From NCBI RefSeq assembly GCF_029222705.1, contig NZ_JARGZF010000002.1:1116001-1180000 (forward strand): a stretch of 64,000 nt of DNA. The letters are read 5' to 3'. Below are positions 9,143 through 16,899 of the stretch, one piece after another (within the stretch, counting starts at the first letter, position 1; every line of letters begins with the position of its first letter). The notes under the pieces are model-generated. The model was not told where the DNA came from and ran no database searches. It saw only the letters and a list, made by a program, of their open reading frames with translations. The position numbers and the translations under genes were made by a program. This stretch comes from Knoellia sp. p5-6-4. Its GTDB lineage: Bacteria; Actinomycetota; Actinomycetes; Actinomycetales; Dermatophilaceae.

Positions 9143-9700
9143 ACCCCGACTCCGTCCACACCCTCGAACCTGGGCTGCGCGATCCTCGGCCTGCTGGCGC
9201 GGGCTCCCCGCACCGGCTACGACCTCGCTCGCCGCATGGAGCGACCCGTCGGATACTTCTGGAGCGCCACGCACAGCCAGATCTACCCCGAGCTCGCCCG
9301 CCTCGAGGAGGCCGGCCTCCTCCAGCACGAGGTCGTGGAGGGCGCGGGGCCGCGCCCCACCAAGAGGTATGCCGTGACGCCGGCGGGCCTCGCGGCGCTG
9401 CGGTCATGGGTGGCCAGCGACCTCGAGCCCCAGCCCGTGCGCGACCTCGAGACGCTGCGGCTGTGGTCCGTGTGGACGGTGGAGCCGGAGGCCGCCCGGG
9501 CGCTGGTCCGCCAGACCAGGGCTCGTCACACGCAGGCCCTGCGGGCCTACGAGGAGGAGCTGTCGACCCTCACCGAGCGGCCAGAGGCCCAGGACCGCTC
9601 ACACCCGGTGTTCGCCAGCGTCCTCACCCTCGAAGGTGGCGTGCGCACCCGCCGTGCAGCCGTGCAGTGGTGCGACTGGATGCTGGACCGGCTGGGTTGA
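9140..9700 (+). CDS. PadR family transcriptional regulator
   Basis: A 186-residue regulator. The N-terminal winged helix (about 8-85) has AILGLLARAPRTGYDLARRM, ATHSQIYPELARLEEAGLL and the wing RPTKRYAVTPAG. The C-terminal helices (about 95-185, rich in Arg/Glu/Trp) fit the PadR type 1 (AphA-like) dimerisation domain. The start has no Shine-Dalgarno and lies in the operator. It likely represses itself and the divergent lipoprotein hydrolase; PadR proteins often answer to small aromatic or antimicrobial compounds, but the ligand here is unknown. Confidence 0.88.
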   Translation: MTPTPSTPSNLGCAILGLLARAPRTGYDLARRMERPVGYFWSATHSQIYPELARLEEAGLLQHEVVEGAGPRPTKRYAVTPAGLAALRSWVASDLEPQPVRDLETLRLWSVWTVEPEAARALVRQTRARHTQALRAYEEELSTLTERPEAQDRSHPVFASVLTLEGGVRTRRAAVQWCDWMLDRLG

Positions 9701-9709
9701 CGCAGGCGT

Positions 9710-10957
9710 TCAGCGGCGCAGGCGCCAGCGGTCCCAGGCGAGCACGATCCCCGCACCGACGGCGAACTCGACGAGCAGGGCCAGGGCCATCGGGCCGGCC
9801 GGCGCCCCGAGGTCGGCCAGCCGGGCGGAGCCGAGCGACCCGCCCGCGACCGCGTCGAGCAGGCCGATCGCGCCCGCCGCGAGCGCGACGGCGGTGCCCG
9901 TCACCAGCAGCTTGGTGCGGGTGGTCGACAGCAGCGCGAGCGAGCGCAGGGAGCGCCACCCGATGAGCGCGCCCACACCGACCGGCAGTAGTCCCAGCGC
10001 TGGGAGCCAGCCCGGGAAGGCGCCGGGGTCGGGCAGCGCCCCGAGCACTGGGACCATCGGCATCAGACCCGAGCGGGACCCGGTCCAGGTCGTGGAGGCC
10101 CCCTCGACCACCGAGAACCCCGTCCCAGCGAGGAAGGAGACGGCCCACAGGCCGAGGTTGGGCAGGCACAGCACCTGCGCCACCGTCAGCAGGACACCGC
10201 CCACGACGCCCGGGGCCAGCGCGTCGTGCAGGTGGGCGACCTGGCCGAACCGCAGCACCACGAGGAGCACCACCGTGGCCAGGCCCAGGCCGAGCATCGC
10301 GCCGGCTCCGGCGGCTGCCGGGCGCACCGCCCGGCGTACGACGTCGGGCACGAAGGAGGGGCGGCCCCAGCGCGGCCCGGCGAGCTCCGGGTCGTGCGAG
10401 AGCAGGCGCACCGCAGCGCCGGCGACCGCGACCGCCGGCACGCCGAGCAGAGGCAGCACGAGGCCGAGCACCTGCGGGCGGGGCGAGGAGGCCGCGGCGA
10501 CGGCGGCCCACAGCGCCGCGCACCCGGCATACCCCGCCGCCCACAGGCCGAGGGCGCGCACCACCGGGTGGGGCAGCAGCCCCCACCGGTGCCCGGTGGA
10601 GCGGTGCCCGTCGGCAGCCTCGGTCGCGCTGCGGAAGGCACCCCAGGTCGCGGCGCCGACCAGGCCGAGGCTCAGCAGCAGGGGGACGAAGGCGATGGAG
10701 GCGGTGCCGGCGCGCAGCCAGCTGCCGCCCGCCAGGAGCCACAGGCTCGCCCCGACGCCCAGGGCCTCGGTCCAGGGGACGGTGCTCCTGGGACTGGCGA
10801 CCCAGGCGATGAGGGCCGGCAGCACGACGACGAGCGAGGAGGCCAGGGCGGTGCCGGCCCCGGCAAGCAGGTACCGGTGCCACGGGGTCTGCCCGTCGGG
10901 TGCCCCTCCCCCGCTGGTCGGGGACGGGACACCACGCAGCAGCTCCATGACACTCAT
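9710..10957 (-). CDS. DUF6350 integral membrane protein
   Basis: A 415-residue polytopic membrane protein with roughly 9-10 hydrophobic segments. Its position beside sucCD and purNH is conserved in actinobacteria and identifies the DUF6350 family (sometimes named PerM-like). Molecular function is not established. I chose the ATG at 10957 (MSVMELLRG); the frame continues up to a TTG at 11002, which is less likely, and ATG 10948 is also possible. An eight-gene insertion separates it here from sucD. It converges on padR with 9 bp between stops. Confidence 0.75.
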   Translation of the reverse strand: MSVMELLRGVPSPTSGGGAPDGQTPWHRYLLAGAGTALASSLVVVLPALIAWVASPRSTVPWTEALGVGASLWLLAGGSWLRAGTASIAFVPLLLSLGLVGAATWGAFRSATEAADGHRSTGHRWGLLPHPVVRALGLWAAGYAGCAALWAAVAAASSPRPQVLGLVLPLLGVPAVAVAGAAVRLLSHDPELAGPRWGRPSFVPDVVRRAVRPAAAGAGAMLGLGLATVVLLVVLRFGQVAHLHDALAPGVVGGVLLTVAQVLCLPNLGLWAVSFLAGTGFSVVEGASTTWTGSRSGLMPMVPVLGALPDPGAFPGWLPALGLLPVGVGALIGWRSLRSLALLSTTRTKLLVTGTAVALAAGAIGLLDAVAGGSLGSARLADLGAPAGPMALALLVEFAVGAGIVLAWDRWRLRR

Positions 10958-11031
10958 CAGGGGTCCATGGTCGCCGAGGAAGTGCAGAGCCTCGGGGTGC
11001 AACGCCGGGCGCGACGAGAAAAGGTGGAGTG

Positions 11032-11919
11032 CTAGCCCGCCCGATCCCTCAGGTGGCGCGCCACCGCGCTGAGGTCGGCACCGCCCAGCCCGGCCGCGAC
11101 GGCCTCCCGCACCACCTCCCGGTTGACGGCCAGCTGCGGCATCACCGCGCCGACCCGGCTCGCCAGCGCGGCGGCCAGCGCGAGGTCCTTGGCCACGAGG
11201 TCGAGCGCGAACGCCACCGGCGCCTCGTCGGGGTGGAGGAAGGACTCACGTTTGTACGCCACGAAGGGTGCGCCGACGGCGCTCGCCGAGATCACGTCGT
11301 AGGCGGCCGCCCGCTCCACCCCTGCGCGCTCGGCCAGCACCAGCGCCTCGGACAGCGCCACGTCGAGCGCGTGCACCATCGCGTTGACGACGAGTTTCAT
11401 CGTGGCCCCGGTGCCCAGCGGCCCGAGGTGCACGACGCGGCTGGCCATGGCCTCCAGCGCCGGTCTCGCCCGCTCGAGGGCCGCCGCCTCGCCGCCGGCC
11501 ATGACGAGCAGGGAGCCCGCCTCGACCGAGGCGACGCTCCCCGACACGGGCGTGTCCAGCAGGGTTGCCCCGGTCGCGCTGACCGCCGGCTCGAGGGCAC
11601 GCAGGGTGTCGGGGTCGACGGTGCTCGTGTCGGCGACCACCTGACCGGACCGCAGCCCGGCGATGAGGCCGTCGCTGCCTTCGTAGGCAGCCCGCACGGC
11701 GGCGTCGTCGGCCAGGGACACGAGCACGACGGCCACCCCGTGAACGGCCTCGCGCGGCGTCGGGGCGACGGCGGCCCCGTGCCGCGCCGCGACCGCCTCG
11801 GCCCGCTCGCGCGTGCGGTTCCACACGGTGACGTGGTGGCCGGCGCCGGTCAGGCGCCCCACCATGGCCGATCCCATCCGGCCGGTCCCGAGCAGGGCCA
11901 CGCGCAGCGCGTCGGTCAC
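11032..11919 (-). CDS. 3-hydroxyisobutyrate dehydrogenase-like NAD(P)-dependent oxidoreductase
   Basis: A 295-residue beta-hydroxyacid dehydrogenase. The Rossmann start LLGTGRMGSAMVGRL is at about 8-22, the substrate motif DTPVSGSVASVEAGSL at about 118, the catalytic Lys is in GTGATMKLVVN (about 170), and the late Lys is in LDLVAKDLALA. It would oxidise or reduce a 3-hydroxyacid/semialdehyde such as tartronate or methylmalonate semialdehyde. GTG 11919 overlaps the SDR stop by 4 bp; a GTG 12 bp upstream is possible. It is the last gene of the seven-gene operon, so it probably handles the final carbon fragment (inference). Confidence 0.85.
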   Translation of the reverse strand: MTDALRVALLGTGRMGSAMVGRLTGAGHHVTVWNRTRERAEAVAARHGAAVAPTPREAVHGVAVVLVSLADDAAVRAAYEGSDGLIAGLRSGQVVADTSTVDPDTLRALEPAVSATGATLLDTPVSGSVASVEAGSLLVMAGGEAAALERARPALEAMASRVVHLGPLGTGATMKLVVNAMVHALDVALSEALVLAERAGVERAAAYDVISASAVGAPFVAYKRESFLHPDEAPVAFALDLVAKDLALAAALASRVGAVMPQLAVNREVVREAVAAGLGGADLSAVARHLRDRAG

Positions 11920-12608
11920 GTGACCAGCCACCCGCCGTCGACGTAGAGGTTGACCGCGTTCACCGAGCCGTTCTCGAGCAGGAAGTCCACGGCGCCGACG
12001 ATGTCGGCCATGGTGGCCAGGCGGCCGGTGGGCGTCCGGCTGCGGTAGCCCTCGAGCACCGCCTCGGGCTTGCCCGCCCAGAACGGGCTGTCGCCCACGA
12101 TCCCGGGGTGGAGCGCGTTGACACGGATCGGCGCCAGCTCGAACACCAGCGCGTTGACCATGCCGGTCACGGCACCGTTCACCGTCGAGACGGTCAGTGA
12201 CCCGGGGTAGGGGCGGTCCTTGGCGCGCCCGCCGAAGACCACGATCGACGCGCCCTCCCCCATGCCGGGGCGCAGCGCGTGGATCACCTCGGCGTAGCCG
12301 ATCAGCTTGATGGTCGCCAGCCGCGTCGCCCGGTCGATGTCGTAGTCAGCGATCGAGTTCGCGTCACGGTCGATCGCGGCCAGCACCAGCCGGTCGACCG
12401 GTCCGACGTCGGCGAGCGCCTCGGCGATGGCGTGCGGTTCGGCGAGCTCGAGCGGTATGCCGCGCGCGGACTCCCCGATCGACGCCGCCACCTCCTCGGC
12501 GCGGGCGGGCTCGCGCCCGGTGAGCACCACCTCGTCGCCGAGGCCAGCCCGGTGGCGGGCCACCTCCAGCCCGAGTCCGGACGTGCCGCCGATCACCACG
12601 GTCCTCAT
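11916..12608 (-). CDS. SDR-fold protein lacking the catalytic Tyr and Lys
   Basis: A 230-residue Rossmann protein of the short-chain dehydrogenase type. TGxxxGxG is present as GGTSGLGLEV (7-16), and the C-terminal NAVNLYVDGGWLV matches SDRs. At the YxxxK active site the sequence reads VSTVN (140-144), so Tyr is Val140 and Lys is Asn144. It may bind NAD(P) without normal SDR chemistry, or use another mechanism. ATG 12608 has GGGAGG upstream and overlaps the bicupin stop (ATGA). Operon context suggests a role in the same catabolic route. Confidence 0.8.
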   Translation of the reverse strand: MRTVVIGGTSGLGLEVARHRAGLGDEVVLTGREPARAEEVAASIGESARGIPLELAEPHAIAEALADVGPVDRLVLAAIDRDANSIADYDIDRATRLATIKLIGYAEVIHALRPGMGEGASIVVFGGRAKDRPYPGSLTVSTVNGAVTGMVNALVFELAPIRVNALHPGIVGDSPFWAGKPEAVLEGYRSRTPTGRLATMADIVGAVDFLLENGSVNAVNLYVDGGWLVT

Positions 12609-13510
12609 GCCGGTCCTCCCGATCCCAGCTGCTGCCTCAGGTAGTCCCAGTCACGGGCGAACCGGTAGGAGTGCCGGCCGGGCGGCTGCGGCGCCTGCGT
12701 CTCCAGCCAGCGCACCGGTCCGTCGCCGACGTTGCGGAAGCCGTGCACGCAGCCCACGCCGGCCCAGGCGACGTCGCCGACCCCGAGCCGGTACGCCGTG
12801 CCGTCGAAGGTGGCCTCCACCGCTCCCTCGACGATGAGGTAGGTCTCCTCGAACGGGTGGTCGTGCGCGCCCGCCACCCCGTCCGGCTCGTACTGCACCA
12901 TGAACATCGTCGACTGCGTGGCCCCGAGGTCGGAGTCGACCATCATCTTCACCGCGATCCCGCTGTAGACGAGCAGGGCGGTGCGCATGCTCGCCGAGAC
13001 GGCCAGGCGGTCCTGCGTCTGCAGCTCGGGGTCGAGGGCAGCCGCGTCGATGTGCCCGTAGCGCCGGGTCCGCGGGTCCCGCACGTCGGCCGCGACCGGC
13101 TCGGTCTCGGCCAGGCCTGGCAGCACGAAGGTGTCGTGGTCGTGCTCCGGCCGTGGCGTGGGCGCCGACATCCTCGCGAACACCGCGTCGGCGGACCCGT
13201 CGTTGCGCAGCGAGTGCGGGACGCCGATGGGGACGAGCCCGTAGTCGCCGGCCCGCAACCGCACCGCCTCGCCGGGTGTCTGCACCACCACGTGGCCCGC
13301 GAGCACGTACAGGCTCTCCTCGTAGGAGTGCACGTGGGGCGGCAGCGAGCCGCCGGACTCGAACCGGCCCAGACCGAAGCCCGTGTGCACGGCCGGGGTG
13401 CCGGCGTCGACGACCGGCCACGCGGCATACCCCTGAGCCCCCGCCAGGGGGCCCGTGACCGGGGCCCACCGGGTGGACTCGGCGCGGCGCACGAGGTGGT
13501 GGGTGGTCAT
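12605..13510 (-). CDS. Bicupin protein
   Basis: A 301-residue protein with two cupin barrels. Cupin 1 (about 50-115) has PPHVHSYEESLYVLAG and GDYGLVPIGVPHSL; cupin 2 (about 205-270) has AHDHPFEETYLIVEG and GDVAWAGVGCVHGF. Both keep His-x-His...Glu...His metal ligands. Bicupins include ureidoglycine aminohydrolase, quercetinases and gentisate dioxygenases; the length and HPFEETYLIVEG block bring ureidoglycine aminohydrolase to mind, but this is weak. The ATG overlaps the amidohydrolase stop by 4 bp. Confidence 0.8.
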   Translation of the reverse strand: MTTHHLVRRAESTRWAPVTGPLAGAQGYAAWPVVDAGTPAVHTGFGLGRFESGGSLPPHVHSYEESLYVLAGHVVVQTPGEAVRLRAGDYGLVPIGVPHSLRNDGSADAVFARMSAPTPRPEHDHDTFVLPGLAETEPVAADVRDPRTRRYGHIDAAALDPELQTQDRLAVSASMRTALLVYSGIAVKMMVDSDLGATQSTMFMVQYEPDGVAGAHDHPFEETYLIVEGAVEATFDGTAYRLGVGDVAWAGVGCVHGFRNVGDGPVRWLETQAPQPPGRHSYRFARDWDYLRQQLGSGGPA

Positions 13511-14862
13511 GCAGCGGGTTCCTTCGCCCTGGCGGCTGCCTCGACGAGGAAGTCGCGCGACTCCGTGACGCGCGCGAGGGCCGTCTGGAGGTCGGCCTGC
13601 AGCCGGAAGTCGCGCTTGCGGAAGACCCCGCCGACGATCACGTGCTCGACGTTGGAGACGTCGGCCGAGAGCGTCACGGCGGCCACGGGGTCGTGGACGG
13701 GTGCCACGCCGATGGCGCTGGCGTCGATGACGACAACGTCGGCCTGCTTGCCGGGGGTCAGCGACCCGGTGCGGTCCTCGAGCCCCGCCACGTGGGCCCC
13801 GTCGAGGGTGGCCATGGTCAGCATGTCGCGGGCCGTCAGCATGGTCTCGGGGGTCGGGTCGCCCGACTCCCAGGTGAGGGCGTTGACCCGGGCCCGCTCG
13901 GCGCCGAAGGCCGCACGGATCTGGGTGAACATGTCGCCCGGCACCGTGGTGACGACGTCGATCGACAGGCTCGGCCGGAGGCCGAACTGGCGCGCCTTGT
14001 TGACCGGCGGCCACCCGTGGCCCATCTGCAGCTCGACCTGCGGGGCGATCGAGATGGTGCCACCGGTGTCCTTGACCCGCTGCCACTCGTGGTCACTGAA
14101 GTAGCAGCAGTGGATGAACGTGGTGTCGGGCCCGAGCAGGCCGAGCCGGTCGAGCTGCTCGACCATCGCGTACCGTCCGGCCAGCCGGCCCATGCCGACG
14201 TGCACGGTGACCGGGATGCCGAGCTCGCGCGCCATGCCCCACTCGGCCTGCACGACCTGGTCCTGGGTGAACCCGGGGCCGCGGGTCGCGAGCGCCATCG
14301 TGAGCAGGCCGCTGTCGGAGGAGAAGTACGTCTCACGGACGCGGCGCACGTCGTCGGCGGGGATCGCCTCAGCGCTGAAGAACCAGTACTTCTCCAGCGA
14401 GGTGTTGGCGCTGCCGTAGGCGTACTGCGCGCGGATCCCGGTCTCCCGCAGGCCCTGGATGGCGGCGTCCGGGTGCTCGGGGGTGTTGTTGATGTGCGAC
14501 CAGTCGACGAGGGTGGTGATGCCGGCGTTGAGGCACTCGAGCGAGCCGGCGACGTTGCTGGCGTAGACGTCCTCGGGCCGGTAGAGCGGCGCGAACGTGT
14601 CGAGGACCTCGACGAAGTAGTCGTCGAGCGTGGCATTGGGGGCGCAGTTGCGGATCGCCGCCTCCCAGGTGTGCCGGTGGGTGTCGACGAAGCCCGGGAC
14701 CACGATTCGGCCCGTGCAGTCGACCACCTCGGCGTCGGCGTCGATGCTGGCCTCGACACCGGCGATCCGGTCGTCCTCGATGAGCACGTCCCCGGTGGGG
14801 AGGTCGCCGATCTGCGGGTCGACCGACAGCACGGTCCCGCCCTTGAGGAGGATCTTGCCCAT
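13507..14862 (-). CDS. Amidohydrolase (TrzN/AtzB/cytosine-deaminase-like)
   Basis: A 451-residue metal-dependent hydrolase of the amidohydrolase superfamily. VDTHRHTWE gives the HxH ligands (about 66-68), TVHVGMG a third His, FIHCCYFSD a fourth, and SLSIDVVTTVPGD the late Asp. The N- and C-terminal strands form the usual small barrel (GKQADVVVID, VEHVIVGGVFRK). The subgroup hydrolyses or deaminates N-heterocycles and triazines; the substrate is unknown. GGGAG lies before ATG 14862. It follows E1 beta after a 40-bp gap, the only real gap in the operon. Confidence 0.85.
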   Translation of the reverse strand: MGKILLKGGTVLSVDPQIGDLPTGDVLIEDDRIAGVEASIDADAEVVDCTGRIVVPGFVDTHRHTWEAAIRNCAPNATLDDYFVEVLDTFAPLYRPEDVYASNVAGSLECLNAGITTLVDWSHINNTPEHPDAAIQGLRETGIRAQYAYGSANTSLEKYWFFSAEAIPADDVRRVRETYFSSDSGLLTMALATRGPGFTQDQVVQAEWGMARELGIPVTVHVGMGRLAGRYAMVEQLDRLGLLGPDTTFIHCCYFSDHEWQRVKDTGGTISIAPQVELQMGHGWPPVNKARQFGLRPSLSIDVVTTVPGDMFTQIRAAFGAERARVNALTWESGDPTPETMLTARDMLTMATLDGAHVAGLEDRTGSLTPGKQADVVVIDASAIGVAPVHDPVAAVTLSADVSNVEHVIVGGVFRKRDFRLQADLQTALARVTESRDFLVEAAARAKEPAA

Positions 14863-14902
14863 TGCTGCTCCCTTCCTGACGGCTGCGTGCACAGCCGCGC
14901 TG

Positions 14903-15910
14903 CTAGTAGGAGACGAGCCGCCGCACGGCGGCGACGACCTTGTCGACCGTGGGGATGACCTGCTGCTCCAGGGCATCCGCGAACGGGAGGGGGACGTTGT
15001 CACCGGCGACCCGACGCACCGGGGCGTCGAGCAGCTCGAAGCCCTCGTCGGCGACCACCGAGGCGACGGTGGCGCCCCAGCCTCCCTGGTAGGGGTTCTC
15101 CTCGACGACCAGCAGGCGGCTGGTCCGCTCGAGGGAGGCCAGCACGGTGCTGACGTCGAGGGGAATGAGGCAGCGCAGGTCGACGACCTCGACCGAGATG
15201 CCGTCGCCGTGGAGCCGCTCGGCTGCCTCGAGCGCCATGGGCACCGTCGCCGCGAGCGCCACCACGGTGACGTCGGTGCCGGTGCGGGCGATGTTGGCCT
15301 TGCCGAGCGGGATGGCGTGCTCCGGCGGCGCGGCCGCACCCTTGCTGGCGAAGAGGCCCTTGTGCTCGAAGAAGACCACGGGGTCGTCGCTGCGGATCGC
15401 CGAGGCCATCAGGCCCACCACGTCCGCGGGCGTCGACGGCGCCACGATCTTCAGGCCCGGCACCGCGAGCGCCCAGTTCTCCACCGACTGCGAGTGCTGC
15501 GCGCCGAACCCGAGCCCGCCGCCGTTGGCCGTGCGCACCACCAGCGGCACCGTCACCTGGCCGCCGGTCATGTAGCGCGCCTTGGGGATCTCGTTGGCCA
15601 GGTAGTCCCAGCAGCAGGCGAGGAAGTCGCTGAACATGATCTCGGCCACCGGGCGCATGCCGGTCATGGCGGCCCCCATGGCAGCACCGACGATGGCCTG
15701 CTCCGAGATCGGGGTGTCCCAGACCCGCTCGGGGCCGAACTCGTCGAACAGCCCGACGGTCGTCTTGAACACGCCACCCGCCGCGCCGATGTCCTCGCCG
15801 AGGCAGACGACCCGCTCGTCGCGCCGCATCTCGCGGGCGATGCCCTCGGCGACCGCGTCGCGGTAGGTCGTCACGTCGGAGTCCCCGGCGCCGGTTCTCA
15901 CGTTCGCCAT
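14903..15910 (-). CDS. TPP-dependent 2-oxoacid/acetoin dehydrogenase E1, beta subunit
   Basis: A 335-residue transketolase-like beta chain: LGEDIGAAGGVFKTT (TPP-site Glu), FGPERVWDTPISEQAIVGAAMG, ANGGGLGFGAQHSQS, and the C-terminal LLVVEENPYQGGWGA. It pairs with the alpha chain encoded upstream, overlapping by 13 bp. Complexes of this type decarboxylate acetoin, pyruvate or branched 2-oxoacids onto a lipoyl E2. No E2 or E3 gene is in the window, so it may recruit a housekeeping E2 or work alone. Confidence 0.9.
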   Translation of the reverse strand: MANVRTGAGDSDVTTYRDAVAEGIAREMRRDERVVCLGEDIGAAGGVFKTTVGLFDEFGPERVWDTPISEQAIVGAAMGAAMTGMRPVAEIMFSDFLACCWDYLANEIPKARYMTGGQVTVPLVVRTANGGGLGFGAQHSQSVENWALAVPGLKIVAPSTPADVVGLMASAIRSDDPVVFFEHKGLFASKGAAAPPEHAIPLGKANIARTGTDVTVVALAATVPMALEAAERLHGDGISVEVVDLRCLIPLDVSTVLASLERTSRLLVVEENPYQGGWGATVASVVADEGFELLDAPVRRVAGDNVPLPFADALEQQVIPTVDKVVAAVRRLVSY

Positions 15911-16899
15911 GCCGCACCTCCGTCAGCCCACACGTCGGTGTACGCGTCGGCGGGGTCCGCCGGCGGGGCCGCCTGGGCCGCCCGGACCGCGGCCGTGACC
16001 TCGGCGGCGGCGCGCTCGGCGGCCGCGTCGAGCTGCGCCTCGGTCGCCCCCTCCCCGAGGAGACGGCTGCGGGCCACCAGCAGCGGGTCGCGGGCCATCC
16101 ACTCCTCGACCTCCTCGACGGGCCGGTAGGTCGCCGGGTCGGTGCGGCTGTGGCCGAAGTGCCGGTAGGTCAGAGCCTCGACGACCGTCGGGCCCGCACC
16201 GCTGCGTGCCCTCTCGACAGCCCGGGCCACCGCGTCGTGCACGGCCACCACGTCGTTGCCGTCGACGACGACCCCCGGCATGCCGTTGGCGGCCGCCCGG
16301 TCGGCAGCGGGGTTGGGCACCGCCGTGACCGTGTGGATCGCGGTGTACTCCATGTAGCGGTTGTTCTCGCAGACGAAGAGCACCGGCAGCTTCCACACCG
16401 CCGCGAGGTTGAGCGCCTCGTGGAAGGCCCCGATGTTGGTGGCACCGTCACCGAAGAACGCCACCGCGACCTGGCCGCTGCCCCGCAGCTTCGCCGACCA
16501 GGCCGCCCCGGCGGCCATCGGCAGGTGTGCACCCACGATCGCGTAGGAGCCCATCATCCCGTGGTCCGCCTGCGTGAGGTGCATCGAGCCGCCCTTGGCC
16601 CGGCACACCCCCGTATGCCGTTGCATCAGCTCGGCGAGGCAGCCCTCGGGCGTCGCGCCGCGGGCGATCGCGTGGTGGTGGCCCCGGTAGGTGGCGAACA
16701 CGTAGTCGTCGGGCCGCAGCGCGGCACTCGCGCCCACCGCGACCGCCTCGTGCCCGGCCGCGAGGTGCGTCGTGCCCTTGACGAGCCCGCGCAGGAACAG
16801 GTCGTGCGCGGCCTTCTCGGTGCCGCGGATGACGGCCATCTGCTCGTACCAGCCGAGCAGCGTGGCGGCGTCGACCGGGGCGGCGGCCTCGGTGCTCAC
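15898..16899 (-). CDS. TPP-dependent 2-oxoacid/acetoin dehydrogenase E1, alpha subunit
   Basis: A 333-residue alpha chain. The TPP motif runs from FFGDGATNIGAFHEALN to VCENNRYMEY (GDG to NN, about 155-185). YRGHHHAIARG and RAKGGSMHL are typical of acetoin/pyruvate E1 alpha. The HFGHSRTDPATYR loop fits the phosphorylation-loop region. GTG 16899 overlaps the M24 stop by 4 bp. Acetoin dehydrogenase AcoA is the nearest named type, but the setting (M24 protein, amidohydrolase, bicupin) is not an aco operon. Confidence 0.9.
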   Translation of the reverse strand: MSTEAAAPVDAATLLGWYEQMAVIRGTEKAAHDLFLRGLVKGTTHLAAGHEAVAVGASAALRPDDYVFATYRGHHHAIARGATPEGCLAELMQRHTGVCRAKGGSMHLTQADHGMMGSYAIVGAHLPMAAGAAWSAKLRGSGQVAVAFFGDGATNIGAFHEALNLAAVWKLPVLFVCENNRYMEYTAIHTVTAVPNPAADRAAANGMPGVVVDGNDVVAVHDAVARAVERARSGAGPTVVEALTYRHFGHSRTDPATYRPVEEVEEWMARDPLLVARSRLLGEGATEAQLDAAAERAAAEVTAAVRAAQAAPPADPADAYTDVWADGGAAWRT

